Shown piece after piece: positions 30,842 to 39,683 of a DNA stretch of 64,000 bases. The notes beneath the pieces are model-generated. The model was not told where the DNA came from. It saw only the letters and a list, made by a program, of their open reading frames with translations, and ran no database searches. Numbering within the stretch: position 1 is the first letter of the stretch; each line of letters starts with the position of its first letter. Location: positions 269,209 through 333,208 of the forward strand of contig JAIUME010000003.1 of NCBI GenBank assembly GCA_022565695.1. Direction: 5' to 3'. The position numbers were made by a program, and so were the translations under genes. This DNA is from Alcanivorax sp. GTDB taxonomy: Bacteria; Pseudomonadota; Gammaproteobacteria; Pseudomonadales; Alcanivoracaceae.

Positions 30842-31815
30842 TGGCAGCCGCCGGGCCGCGCAGTCTGTACCGGCGCTGGCTGGACCGGCGGATGCCGGCA
30901 TCGCGGCAACAGCAACTGACCCAACGCCGGATTTTCATCCTGCCCACCGGCTATGGCATGTTTTACATGGTGATTGCCGGCGCGCTGTTTCTCGGCGGCA
31001 TCAACTATGAAAATAATCTGATCATGGCCCTGTCATTTCTGATGACCAGTCTGTTCATGGTCGCCATTCTCCATACTTTTCGTAATCTCTCCGGGCTGGT
31101 CGTGCGTGCCGGGCGCATGGCGCCGGCGTTTGCTGGCGCCGACGGCGCGCTGGAGCTGGTGCTGCATGCGGGCGATCAACATCCTCACACCGGTGTCTGG
31201 CTGGCGTACCCGGGCGCGTCGGCTGAAGAGGTCTCCGTGGCGCCGGGCGAGGAAAAAGCGGTCTGGCTGACGGTGTCCGTGCGCCGCCGAGGCTACAACC
31301 GGGCCGGGCGAGTGCGTATCGAGAGTCGCTACCCGCTGGGCCTGTTGCGCGCCTGGAGCCTGCTGGATATGGACCAGGCCTGTCTGGGCTGGCCGCGCCC
31401 CCTGCAGAACGAAGACTGCCCCGCCGGCGGCGGTGAGCTGCGCCAGGGGCTGCACGCTGGTCGGCAGCGGGGCAGTGATGACTTTCAGGGCTTGCGCAGC
31501 TACCAGGAGGGCGACTCGCCACGGCAGGTCGACTGGAAAGCCTATGCCGCAGGGCGAGGGCTGCACAGCAAGCACTTTGCCGATCCGGCCGAGGGGTGGT
31601 TGTGGCTCGACTGGTCCTTGCTGCCGGCGCTGGATACGGAAACCCGATTGGGACGTCTGGCCTGGTGGGTGCTGGAGCTGGAGCATCGTCAGCAGCGCTA
31701 TGGGTTGCGGTTGCCTGACGCAGAACTGCCACCGGCCCTGGGGGCGGATCAACGCCGCCGTGCGCTGGATATGCTTGGCCAGTACGGCGAAAGCGCACCG
31801 GGGGAGGATCGCTGA
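30841..31815 (+). CDS. DUF58 domain-containing membrane protein
   Basis: A 324-residue protein with two membrane segments near the N-terminus (about 34-76, IFILPTGYGMFYMVIAGALFLGGINY and MALSFLMTSLFMVAIL). The DUF58 motif, GSDDFQGLRSYQEGDSPRQVDWKAYAAG, is at about 212-239. Proteins of this type pair with MoxR ATPases and have a von Willebrand A-like domain. It starts on the last base of the moxR stop and ends on the first base of the tgpA start, so all three genes are translationally coupled. Precise function is unknown. Confidence 0.93.
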   Translation: MAAAGPRSLYRRWLDRRMPASRQQQLTQRRIFILPTGYGMFYMVIAGALFLGGINYENNLIMALSFLMTSLFMVAILHTFRNLSGLVVRAGRMAPAFAGADGALELVLHAGDQHPHTGVWLAYPGASAEEVSVAPGEEKAVWLTVSVRRRGYNRAGRVRIESRYPLGLLRAWSLLDMDQACLGWPRPLQNEDCPAGGGELRQGLHAGRQRGSDDFQGLRSYQEGDSPRQVDWKAYAAGRGLHSKHFADPAEGWLWLDWSLLPALDTETRLGRLAWWVLELEHRQQRYGLRLPDAELPPALGADQRRRALDMLGQYGESAPGEDR

Positions 31816-33884
31816 TGCGTGTGTATCAGGTGCCCCAACATACCTTTCTGCTGCTGGTCGGTGGGGCACTGCTCGCCGCCGCACCGCACTTGCTGATGGG
31901 GCCGACCTGGCTGCGGATTCTGCTGCCTGTGCTGCTGCTGGCGCGGATATTGATTCAGCGCGGCCGACTTGCCATGCCGGGGCGCGTCATCCGGGTGGTG
32001 CTGTTGCTGGGCGTGGTGCTCGGCACCTTGTACACCCATGGCACGGTGCTCGGGCCCGAGGCGGGCACCTGTCTGCTGGTCGCCGCCTTCGGGCTGAAGA
32101 CACTGGAGATGTTCCGGCTGCGCGATGCTTACGTGTTGCTCGTGCTGGGCTATTTCGTGCTGGCAACAACCTTCCTTTTTTTCCAGGGCCCGCTCGCGGC
32201 GCTGTATGTCTTCGCTGCCATGGTGCTGCTGACCGCCGCGCTGGTGGGTATCAATCGGCCGGAAACCGGCGCTCGTTCCCGCACACACCTGCGGCTGGCC
32301 TCGGTGATGGTGCTCCAGGCACTACCGTTGATGGTGCTGCTGTTTGTTCTGGTGCCCCGCATCGCCCCGTTGTGGGCGCTGGAGTTCCAGAAAGAGGGTG
32401 CGCGCACCGGCATGAGCGACTCCATGGCGCCGGGGGAGGTGAGCCGTCTGACGGAGTCGACAGCGCTGGCATTCCGGGTCGAGTTCGACGGGCCTGTCCC
32501 GTCACCGGCGGAGCGTTACTGGCGCGGGTTGACCTATTCCCTGTTCGATGGGCGCCGCTGGAGTCAGGCCACGCCGGGTGGTCTGCCACGGCCCGAGCTG
32601 GTGGTGTATCCCGGCCAGCCCTCTGCGCCCTGGCACGAGCAGTTGCTGGCGCAGCGCGCTGCGGCTGAACAGGTGGGGAGCGAGCTGGTGTATCGCTACC
32701 GGGTAGTGCAGGAGGCGAGTCGCCGGCCCTGGCTCTATACGCTAGCCGTGCCGTTTGTCCGCGAGCCGACGCGGGGTATCGGTCAGGTGCGGGATTTCCG
32801 CCTGGTCAGTGAGGACGACATCACGCAGCGGTATGCCTACACGGTTGAGAGCTATCCGTTGTTGACTGCCGCCGTGGGGTTGCCGGACTGGGAGCGTGAT
32901 TTCAACCTGGCCCTACCTGAGCAGGGGAACCCGCGTAGCCGACGGCTGGCGCAGCGCTGGCTGGATGAGGCGAACGGGGATGTCGAGAGTTATGCGTTGC
33001 GCGTGCTCACGCATTTTCGGCAAGAGGCGTTTTACTACACTCTGGAACCGCCCCTGCTGGGCAGTAACACCGTCGATGAATTCCTGTTCGATACGCGTCG
33101 CGGGTTTTGTGAACATTATGCGTCGGCATTTGCCTTCATGATGCGCGCTGCGGGCGTGCCCGCGCGTATCGTTGCGGGCTACCAGGGCGGTGAGCTCAAT
33201 CCCGTCGGCAATCACCTGCGTGTACACCAGTATCATGCCCACGCCTGGACCGAGATATGGATCGAGGGTCGGGGCTGGGTCGAGTTTGATCCGACCGGCG
33301 CGGTGGCACCGGAGCGCATCGAGCAGGGCATGGACCGTTTCCTCGGCCGCGAGATGGGCGCGCTGGAGAACCTGTTCAGTGGTGCGGCGTTCAGCCGTAA
33401 TCCGCTTCTGGCCCGTATGCGCAACAGTCTGGATTATTTGCAGTTCAGCTGGCAAAAGTGGGTGCTGGGATACGATCAGACCAGCCAATTGGCGTTTTTG
33501 CAGCGTTGGCTCAAGGACGTCTCGCCACTGCGCATCGGGCTGGCACTATTGATTGGTGTGGTGGTCATGCTCCTGCCGGTGGCGTTATGGGTATTGCTAC
33601 GCCAGCGCGGACCACAGCGCTCGCCCTTGCAGCGCGAGTATCGCGCCTTGCGCAGACAGCTGTTGCGCAGCGGCATCCCTGTATCGGGAAGCCAGCCCCC
33701 GCGTGCGCTGTCTGCTGCGGTGGCGCAGGCCTGCCCGCCCGCGACCGATGCGATACGAGCCTGGGTGTCGCAGTACGAACAGGCCGTCTATGCGGAACAG
33801 GCGGATGCGCAGGCGGTACAGCGCTTGCGCCGCTTGCGGCGCACGCTACGGTGGCGGTTACGCCGCAGCGCTGTGACGGCTTGA
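31815..33884 (+). CDS. tgpA: TgpA-like membrane transglutaminase
   Basis: A 689-residue inner-membrane protein: about six N-terminal helices (residues 8-190, DUF3488), a periplasmic transglutaminase core with catalytic Cys in DTRRGFCEHYASAFAFMM (about 430), His in HQYHAHAWTEIW (about 476-480) and Asp in WVEFDPTGAV (about 491-500), then one C-terminal helix (about 573-597) and a basic cytoplasmic tail. P. aeruginosa TgpA is essential and lies in the same MoxR-DUF58-TgpA operon; its substrate is unknown. All three catalytic residues are present. Confidence 0.94.
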   Translation: MRVYQVPQHTFLLLVGGALLAAAPHLLMGPTWLRILLPVLLLARILIQRGRLAMPGRVIRVVLLLGVVLGTLYTHGTVLGPEAGTCLLVAAFGLKTLEMFRLRDAYVLLVLGYFVLATTFLFFQGPLAALYVFAAMVLLTAALVGINRPETGARSRTHLRLASVMVLQALPLMVLLFVLVPRIAPLWALEFQKEGARTGMSDSMAPGEVSRLTESTALAFRVEFDGPVPSPAERYWRGLTYSLFDGRRWSQATPGGLPRPELVVYPGQPSAPWHEQLLAQRAAAEQVGSELVYRYRVVQEASRRPWLYTLAVPFVREPTRGIGQVRDFRLVSEDDITQRYAYTVESYPLLTAAVGLPDWERDFNLALPEQGNPRSRRLAQRWLDEANGDVESYALRVLTHFRQEAFYYTLEPPLLGSNTVDEFLFDTRRGFCEHYASAFAFMMRAAGVPARIVAGYQGGELNPVGNHLRVHQYHAHAWTEIWIEGRGWVEFDPTGAVAPERIEQGMDRFLGREMGALENLFSGAAFSRNPLLARMRNSLDYLQFSWQKWVLGYDQTSQLAFLQRWLKDVSPLRIGLALLIGVVVMLLPVALWVLLRQRGPQRSPLQREYRALRRQLLRSGIPVSGSQPPRALSAAVAQACPPATDAIRAWVSQYEQAVYAEQADAQAVQRLRRLRRTLRWRLRRSAVTA

Positions 33885-33999
33885 TCTCTCGTCAGTCATC
33901 GGGTAGTCATTTAATCCGTTTTTGTTACCTTCTGCATGGGTCGGCTGGCTGGCATGCTGTTGCGCTTTCCAGATAATCCACATCCCGGAGGCATCCATT

Positions 34000-34044
34000 A
34001 TGCGGGGAAGTTCTATGCGGGACAGTACTATGCGGGCAAGTACT
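34000..34044 (+). repeat. 15-bp tandem repeat, three copies plus a partial fourth, over the start codon of the TolC-family gene
   Basis: Units atgcggggaagttct (34000-34014), atgcgggacagtact (34015-34029), atgcgggcaagtact (34030-34044), then atgcgcggagc from 34045. Each unit begins with an ATG in the reading frame and carries a purine-rich GCGGG-A tract that could serve the next ATG as a weak ribosome binding site. They encode MRGSS/MRDST/MRAST/MRGAR. Confidence 0.95.
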
Positions 34045-35391
34045 ATGCGCGGAGCCCGTCTTTTGCTGGTCGGTCTGCTTGGCTGGAGCGGCGGCGCTGC
34101 GGCCATGGGCCTGTCAGAGGCCTTTGATCTGGCGACAGAGTTTGATCCGGCGATTCCGCAGTCACTGGCCATTTACGAGGCGGACCGCCAGCTGGGCCGC
34201 CAGGTGAGCGGTGGTCTGAAACCGTCAGTGAACGCCTTCGGTCGTGCTGCGCGGGGGCGAGCGCGGGTGGAGAGCAATGTCTTTCCGGGCGGTGAAGACG
34301 AAGGCAATGTCTACAATGCCGGGGTCGAGTTGCGCCAGCCGCTCTACCGTCGGGACTGGAGCGCCCGGGGGCAGCAGGCAGGCGCGCTGGATCGCATGGC
34401 GGATATCGGCCGTGAAGACCGCATCCAGCGGTTGATACTGCGCGTGGCCGAGCGCTACTTCGGTGTGCTGGAGGCCCGTGACGGGCTGGAACTGGCGCAG
34501 CTGGAGCAGGACGCGCTGGACAAGGCGCTGGAAGATACCCGCAATCGCGCGGAAGCCGGTGTCGTGGCACAGACCGAACTGCAGGAAGCCCGCGCCCGTT
34601 CGGACCTGGCCCGGGCCGGTACGATCCGGGCGGAAGCGACACTGGACGCCGCTCAGGATGCCCTCGACGAGATTACCAACAATGGTTATGCACCGCTGCC
34701 AAGGCTGGGCCGGGATACACCGTTGCCGCCGATCATGCCGTCGCGGGTCGAGGACTGGCTGGAAACCTCCCGTCGTCACAGCCTGGTGCTGATGCAGGCC
34801 CGGGAAACCATTGTGAATGCGCAATCCGAGGCAGCAGCGCAGCGCTCGGCCTATACGCCGACGCTGGATGCCGTGGCCGCATACGACTATATGGATACGC
34901 GGGATTTCAGTGACGGTATGGAACGGCGTGAGGCCAGTATCGGCCTCGAGCTCCAGGTGCCGATCTATCAGGGTGGTGCCAATACTGCGCGCAGTCGTGA
35001 GGCGGCCTTTCGTCTGGAAGCGAGCCGGGCAGAACTGGCGCGATTGAATCTGGAGACCGACCGGCGTATCAGACAGTTGTTCCGCGGCGTGCAGGCGGAC
35101 CTGCTGGAAGTGGAGGCGTTGCGGCGTGGTGAAGAGTCCGCAGCATCGGCGCTGGAGGCGACGCGCAATGGCTACGAAGCCGGGACCCGTACCATTCTTG
35201 ATTTGCTGGACGCAGAAGCGCGGCTGGCCGATGCCCGCCGTAATTTCGCCGGCGCGCGTTATCAGTTCCTGATGAGTTCACTGACGCTGTATTACGAAGC
35301 GGGCGTGCTCAGCGCGGATGAAATCCGCCGCCTGGATGATCTGCTGGAGCCGGCTTCCGAGGCGCCGGCATTCGGTATGTCCCGGTACTGA
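34000..35391 (+). CDS. TolC family outer-membrane efflux protein
   Basis: A 463-residue TolC-type channel: signal region, then two similar halves of long helices (about 55-240 and 260-440) with conserved LRVAERYFGVLEARDGLELAQLEQDAL and GTRTILDLLDAEARLADARRNFAGARYQFLMSSLTLYYEAG near the end. It resembles E. coli TolC (type I secretion and efflux partner). The start at ATG 34000 is supported by GGAGG (33987-33991) eight bases upstream. In-frame ATGs at 34015, 34030 and 34045 would shorten the basic head before the hydrophobic core LLLVGLLGWSGGAAA. No inner-membrane pump or adaptor gene is next to it. A strong hairpin follows. Confidence 0.92.
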   Translation: MRGSSMRDSTMRASTMRGARLLLVGLLGWSGGAAAMGLSEAFDLATEFDPAIPQSLAIYEADRQLGRQVSGGLKPSVNAFGRAARGRARVESNVFPGGEDEGNVYNAGVELRQPLYRRDWSARGQQAGALDRMADIGREDRIQRLILRVAERYFGVLEARDGLELAQLEQDALDKALEDTRNRAEAGVVAQTELQEARARSDLARAGTIRAEATLDAAQDALDEITNNGYAPLPRLGRDTPLPPIMPSRVEDWLETSRRHSLVLMQARETIVNAQSEAAAQRSAYTPTLDAVAAYDYMDTRDFSDGMERREASIGLELQVPIYQGGANTARSREAAFRLEASRAELARLNLETDRRIRQLFRGVQADLLEVEALRRGEESAASALEATRNGYEAGTRTILDLLDAEARLADARRNFAGARYQFLMSSLTLYYEAGVLSADEIRRLDDLLEPASEAPAFGMSRY

Positions 35392-35422
35392 CTATTGCCA
35401 CCATCGCAAGTCTGAAAGCCAG

Positions 35423-35454
35423 CAGCCGAAGGCGTGAGGAAACGCCTTCGGCTG
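35423..35454. terminator. Hairpin between the TolC-family gene and ppnP (convergent)
   Basis: CAGCCGAAGGCGT, loop GAGGAA, ACGCCTTCGGCTG: a perfect 13-bp stem, 31 bases after the TolC-family stop and 21 bases before the ppnP end. No T-run follows on the plus side. It probably separates the two convergent transcripts. Confidence 0.7.
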
Positions 35455-35475
35455 ACCGACTCACTGGTACAGGCA

Positions 35476-35757
35476 TCAGCGGTACAGGCAAAGGTAGGCG
35501 GTATCGACGGCCACTTTCAATTGGAAGCTGGCATTGGCAGGCACTTCAAACGTCTCGTCGGCAGCAAAGGTCTGCCATGCATCGGTGCCCGGCAGTTTGA
35601 CCGTCAGCGCACCACTGATGACCTTCATGATTTCATGCTGGCTGGTGCCGAATTCATACTCCCCGGGTGCCATGACGCCGACGGTGGCGGGCAGGGTTTC
35701 GGTCTGAAAGGCAATTGAGGCCACCTGGCCATCGAAGTACTGGTTGGTCTTGAACAT
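35476..35757 (-). CDS. ppnP: Pyrimidine/purine nucleoside phosphorylase PpnP
   Basis: A 93-residue single-domain cupin (old names YaiE, DUF1255) that phosphorolyses several nucleosides to base and ribose-1-phosphate. The sequence covers the family end to end: [17 protein letters not shown] at the N-terminus, [23 protein letters not shown] (about 27-49) and the C-terminal AYLCLYR. Expressed alone, convergent with the TolC-family gene. Confidence 0.95.
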   Translation of the reverse strand: MFKTNQYFDGQVASIAFQTETLPATVGVMAPGEYEFGTSQHEIMKVISGALTVKLPGTDAWQTFAADETFEVPANASFQLKVAVDTAYLCLYR

Positions 35758-35898
35758 GGTTGTCTCCGTATCGTTCTCGGCATCAGCCTCGGCATCGAGG
35801 CGCGCGAGTATCGCATGCCCGGTGTTTCCGCCGCCAGATCAGGCGGCTAAACTCAGCCGAATCTGCCGCCATGGCGGATCTTCGTAACAGGAGAGACG

Positions 35899-38442
35899 GT
35901 GCCGCCTTCCTTCCCGGCCGACAGTTTGCCCATTGATGAGGCCATGCCTGCACTGCTTGCTGCGCTGAGCAAGTCCCCGGCGGTGGTGTTGCAGGCGCCG
36001 CCGGGGGCGGGCAAGACCACCCGTGTGCCCCTGGCGCTGTCGGATGCACCGTGGCTGGCGGGGCAGCGCATTCTGATGCTGGAGCCCCGGCGTATGGCCG
36101 CACGCAGCGCAGCGACCTATATGGCGCGTCTGCGTGGTGAACAACCGGGCCAGTCAGTGGGTTACCGCACTCGGCTGGACAGTCGCGTTGGCGCAACTAC
36201 CCGCATTGAAGTCGTTACCGAGGGCATTTTGACCCGGATGCTGCAGCAGGACCCGCAGCTGGACGGTTACGGCATTGTGATTTTCGACGAGTTCCACGAG
36301 CGATCCTTGCAGGCGGATCTGGGGCTGGCGCTGGCCCGTGAGAGCCAGCAGGTATTGCGGCCTGATCTGCGAATGCTGGTCATGTCAGCGACGCTGGATG
36401 GGGAGCGGTTGTCTGCATTGCTGGATCATGCGCCGGTGGTCAGCAGTGCCGGGCGCATGTTCCCTGTCTCGGTGACGTACAGACCGCCGGGGCGCACGCC
36501 GTGGCTGGACCATGCGGCACAGGAAATTCGGGGGTTGCTCGCCGGGGATTGCGGCTCGGTACTGGTGTTTTTGCCGGGTGCGGCGGAAATCCGCGGACTG
36601 CAACGGCGCCTGGACGGTACGCTGCCGGACGACGTGCATTTGGCCGCGCTGGCGGGCGAACTGAGTCCGACGGCACAGGACGCGGCGATTGCACCGGCCC
36701 CGCAGGGACAGCGCAAGCTGGTGCTGTCCACCGCCATCGCCGAAACCTCCCTGACCATCGAAGGCGTGCGCACGGTGGTGGATTGTGGCTGGTCACGCAG
36801 GCCGCATTACGATCCCGGCAGTGCCATGACCCGTCTGATCACGGAGCGCGTATCGGCGGCATCAGCGACCCAGCGCAGTGGCCGTGCCGGGCGCCTGGAG
36901 GCGGGCCATTGCCTGCGTTTGTGGGCCGAGTCCGAGCGGTTGTCGCCGTTCTCCGCGCCAGAGATAGTGCACGCAGACCTGTGTGATCTGGTGCTCGAGC
37001 TGGCGGCTTGGGGCTGTCACGATCCGGCGGCGCTGACCTGGCTCGATCTGCCGCCATCCGCAGCCTTCGAGCGCGCCCGATCGTTGTTGCAACAGCTCGG
37101 CGCGCTGGACGATAGCGGCTGCATTACCGGCCACGGCAAGGCGATGCAGCAAGTGCCACTGCCGGTGCGGCTGGCGCATATGCTGCTGTGCGCGCGCACT
37201 CGGGGATTGGGGGTGCTTGCGGCGGAGCTGGCAGCGTTGTTGTCCGACCGCGATCTGTTTGCCGGTCCTCTGGCGCGGGAGCAAGGGGTTGATCTGCATC
37301 GGCGTCTGGCGGCGTTGCGCGCGCCGGCAGGTGCTACCTTGCCGGGCGTGTCGTGGGGTGTGCCGCGCGCCCGATTGCAGCAGGTCCGGCAACTGGCCCG
37401 ACGTCTGGATCCGCATGCGGCGCGCACGCGTGGCGAGCAGGCGCGCGATGAATCCGACGACGAAGCAGGGGCGTTGCTGGCCCTGGCCTATCCGGACCGC
37501 ATTGCCCTGCGACGGCCGGGGAATACGCCGCGCTACCAACTCAGCAATGGTCGCGGTGCCTGGTTGCCGGAGGATGACCCGCTTGCCATGGCGCCGTGGC
37601 TGGTGGCGGCCGAACTTGACGGCGACGCCCGTGAGGCGCGTCTGTTTCTGGCGGTCGAAGTGCGCGCCGACCAGATCGAGACGGCATTCGCGCAGACATT
37701 GATCGAGGAAGCGGACCGGGTGAGCTGGGACAGCCGGGCCGGGCAGGTCGTGGCGCGCAGAGAGCGGCGGCTTGGTGCCTTGTTACTGAGTGAGGGGCCG
37801 CTGGTACGCCCGGACCCGGTGGCGATACAGCACGCCATGCTGGCAGGGTTGCGTGCTGCGGGTTTGGGCGCGCTGCCCTGGCGCCCTGCACTGCGGCAAT
37901 GGCAGGCGCGGGTGATGCTGCTGCGGGGGCAGGTGCCCGCAGACTGGCCGGATGTCTCCGACGAGGCGCTGCTGACTGGCCTGGAGGACTGGGCTGGCCC
38001 CTTTCTTGATGGCATGACCCGGTTGCGCCAGCTCAATGATTTTCCGCTGTCGGAGGCGTTACAGGCGCTGCTGGACTACCCGGCGCGGCAGGTCCTGGCC
38101 CGTGAGGCGCCCACCCATGTGCAGGTGCCCAGTGGCAGCCAGGTCACGCTCGACTATTGCGTCGCAGGCGAGCAGCCCGTTCTGGCGGTCAAGCTGCAGG
38201 AAATGTTTGGTGCTCAGGACACGCCGAGAGTGGCCTATGGCCGGGTTCCGGTATTGCTGCATCTGTTGTCGCCGGCGCGTCGGCCGGTGGCCATCACCAC
38301 TGACCTGGCCGGCTTCTGGCAGCAGGGGTACACGCAAGTGCGCAAGGACCTGCGTGGCCGTTACCCGAAACACCCCTGGCCGGAAGACCCGCTGCAGGCG
38401 CCGGCGCAGCGCGGCACCGGTCGCCGCCGCCCTGAGTCCTGA
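35899..38442 (+). CDS. hrpB: ATP-dependent RNA helicase HrpB
   Basis: A DEAH/RHA-type helicase of 847 residues. Walker A is LQAPPGAGKTTRVPLAL (about 32-48), the Walker B box is FDEFHERSLQADLG (DEFH, about 132), with SATLDGERL (motif III) and the motif VI stretch QRSGRAGRLEAGHC. The rest is the HrpB-specific C-terminal region with GRYPKHPWPEDP at the end. The start is GTG 35899, with AGGAGA (35889-35894) upstream. Function in RNA metabolism is not well defined. Confidence 0.96.
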   Translation: MPPSFPADSLPIDEAMPALLAALSKSPAVVLQAPPGAGKTTRVPLALSDAPWLAGQRILMLEPRRMAARSAATYMARLRGEQPGQSVGYRTRLDSRVGATTRIEVVTEGILTRMLQQDPQLDGYGIVIFDEFHERSLQADLGLALARESQQVLRPDLRMLVMSATLDGERLSALLDHAPVVSSAGRMFPVSVTYRPPGRTPWLDHAAQEIRGLLAGDCGSVLVFLPGAAEIRGLQRRLDGTLPDDVHLAALAGELSPTAQDAAIAPAPQGQRKLVLSTAIAETSLTIEGVRTVVDCGWSRRPHYDPGSAMTRLITERVSAASATQRSGRAGRLEAGHCLRLWAESERLSPFSAPEIVHADLCDLVLELAAWGCHDPAALTWLDLPPSAAFERARSLLQQLGALDDSGCITGHGKAMQQVPLPVRLAHMLLCARTRGLGVLAAELAALLSDRDLFAGPLAREQGVDLHRRLAALRAPAGATLPGVSWGVPRARLQQVRQLARRLDPHAARTRGEQARDESDDEAGALLALAYPDRIALRRPGNTPRYQLSNGRGAWLPEDDPLAMAPWLVAAELDGDAREARLFLAVEVRADQIETAFAQTLIEEADRVSWDSRAGQVVARRERRLGALLLSEGPLVRPDPVAIQHAMLAGLRAAGLGALPWRPALRQWQARVMLLRGQVPADWPDVSDEALLTGLEDWAGPFLDGMTRLRQLNDFPLSEALQALLDYPARQVLAREAPTHVQVPSGSQVTLDYCVAGEQPVLAVKLQEMFGAQDTPRVAYGRVPVLLHLLSPARRPVAITTDLAGFWQQGYTQVRKDLRGRYPKHPWPEDPLQAPAQRGTGRRRPES

Positions 38443-38465
38443 GTTCTGAGTTCTGGGTCCTGAGG
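38431..38465 (+). repeat. 7-bp tandem repeat, five copies, across the hrpB stop codon
   Basis: cctgagt, cctgagt, tctgagt, tctgggt, cctgagg (38431-38465). The second unit includes the hrpB stop codon (38440-38442), and the tract fills the space up to the convergent AraC gene. Because seven is not a multiple of three, copy change before the stop would alter the HrpB C-terminus. Confidence 0.9.
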
Positions 38466-38470
38466 GGCGG

Positions 38471-39493
38471 TCAGGGAGACCAGGGGTGCGAAGCCCGGTA
38501 TTCGCCGGGCGTCATGCCGGTCCAGCGGCGGAAGGCCTTGAACAGTGTGCCCGTCTCGGTATACCCCAATTGCTGTGCTATGGCCTCGAAAGACAGTAGT
38601 CCCTCGCTGATCAATTGCCGGGCCCGATGGGCTCGTACCTGATCCACTAACTGCCGGAAAGTGGTGTTCTGGGCCTGGAGTCTGCGCTGCAGGCCGCGCA
38701 CGCTGATATGCATCAGTTCGGCAATCTGCTGCTGCGCGGACACCCCTTCCATACTGCCTCTGGGCAACTGATCGCGGATCAGCGCCGTGATGTCGTCGCT
38801 GAAAAAGCGTTGGCGCAGATTGCCCAGTTCACGCCGTGCCTGTGCCAGTGCCTGCTCCAGCGAGGCCGTCTCGCTGGCCGGATTGTGCTGATCGAGAATA
38901 TGGCGGCTGAAGCAGATCTCATCGACGTCGCAGCCGAAATGTACCGGGACGCCGCTCAGTTCGCGCCAGAGATGCGGGTGAGAGGGCGTGGCTCTGCGCA
39001 GCCGGATATGGGCATCCGGGGCGCGATCAATGCCCAGCAGCACACCGCCCAGCCGCAGGATGCCGTTGATCATCGCCTCGGTCTGCTGGGGATGTTGCTG
39101 TGTTTCTGACACCGGCAGCACCTGAACGCGGCAGGTGTCTCCGTGGACCTGCAGGTCGAGACGGTCTGCCTCGCTCAGCAGCGGCCAGAACTGCCGCGCA
39201 TGATGCAGCATTTGCCAGCCATCCTCGCTGTGGTGCACCAGTGACAGCAGCGGGGCAATATCGCTGAGCAGTGTCTGGTGGCCAATCCGTAACCCCATGC
39301 AGGGGTCTCGCAGCCGGTTGCTGGTGTAGCAGTAAAGGCGATAGATGAGCGCGGCATCCGCCCGCTGACTGTCGTGACAGATATCGGACAATGGCGATCC
39401 CGCCGCCGCACTCAGCTCTTCCAGGGACAGGCCGTGACTGACCCAGTAACGCAGATCACTGGCCAGCAGGGCGGGGTGTTTGGTCAGCTGCAT
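38471..39493 (-). CDS. AraC-family transcriptional regulator (OruR/ArgR-like architecture)
   Basis: A 340-residue regulator with an N-terminal arabinose-binding-type domain (about 15-200) and two C-terminal helix-turn-helix motifs (about 240-335, ISVRGLQRRLQAQNTTFRQLVDQVRAHRARQLISEG and LGYTETGTLFKAFRRWTGMTPGEYR). It is divergent from the beta-helix / cytochrome module with a 190-base shared region, so it is the obvious candidate to control it. Effector unknown. Confidence 0.93.
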   Translation of the reverse strand: MQLTKHPALLASDLRYWVSHGLSLEELSAAAGSPLSDICHDSQRADAALIYRLYCYTSNRLRDPCMGLRIGHQTLLSDIAPLLSLVHHSEDGWQMLHHARQFWPLLSEADRLDLQVHGDTCRVQVLPVSETQQHPQQTEAMINGILRLGGVLLGIDRAPDAHIRLRRATPSHPHLWRELSGVPVHFGCDVDEICFSRHILDQHNPASETASLEQALAQARRELGNLRQRFFSDDITALIRDQLPRGSMEGVSAQQQIAELMHISVRGLQRRLQAQNTTFRQLVDQVRAHRARQLISEGLLSFEAIAQQLGYTETGTLFKAFRRWTGMTPGEYRASHPWSP

Positions 39494-39683
39494 GGCCCAG
39501 CCTTCACGCTTTCTTTATTCATCCTTCACACTCTACCCCATGGTGGCACTTTGGTACCACACGACACCTGCGCACCAAGACAGGCGTGTGATGCCATTGT
39601 CTGTGTCAGGGGCTGCTACGAATATCGGATGAGTCACAACTTACAAGCAGAACTCATAGTCAAAACAATAACGGGAGAGCCCC
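39494..39683. promoter_or_regulatory. Divergent promoter region, AraC regulator / beta-helix gene
   Basis: 190 bases without a gene. Two inverted repeats are visible: GTGG at 39543-39546 with CCAC at 39557-39560, and AGACA at 39578-39582 with TGTCT at 39598-39602, the latter enclosing a second pair GGC/GCC. Either may be the operator. The last 60 bases are AT-rich and end with a GGGAG ribosome binding site for the beta-helix gene. Assignment is by position only. Confidence 0.35.
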
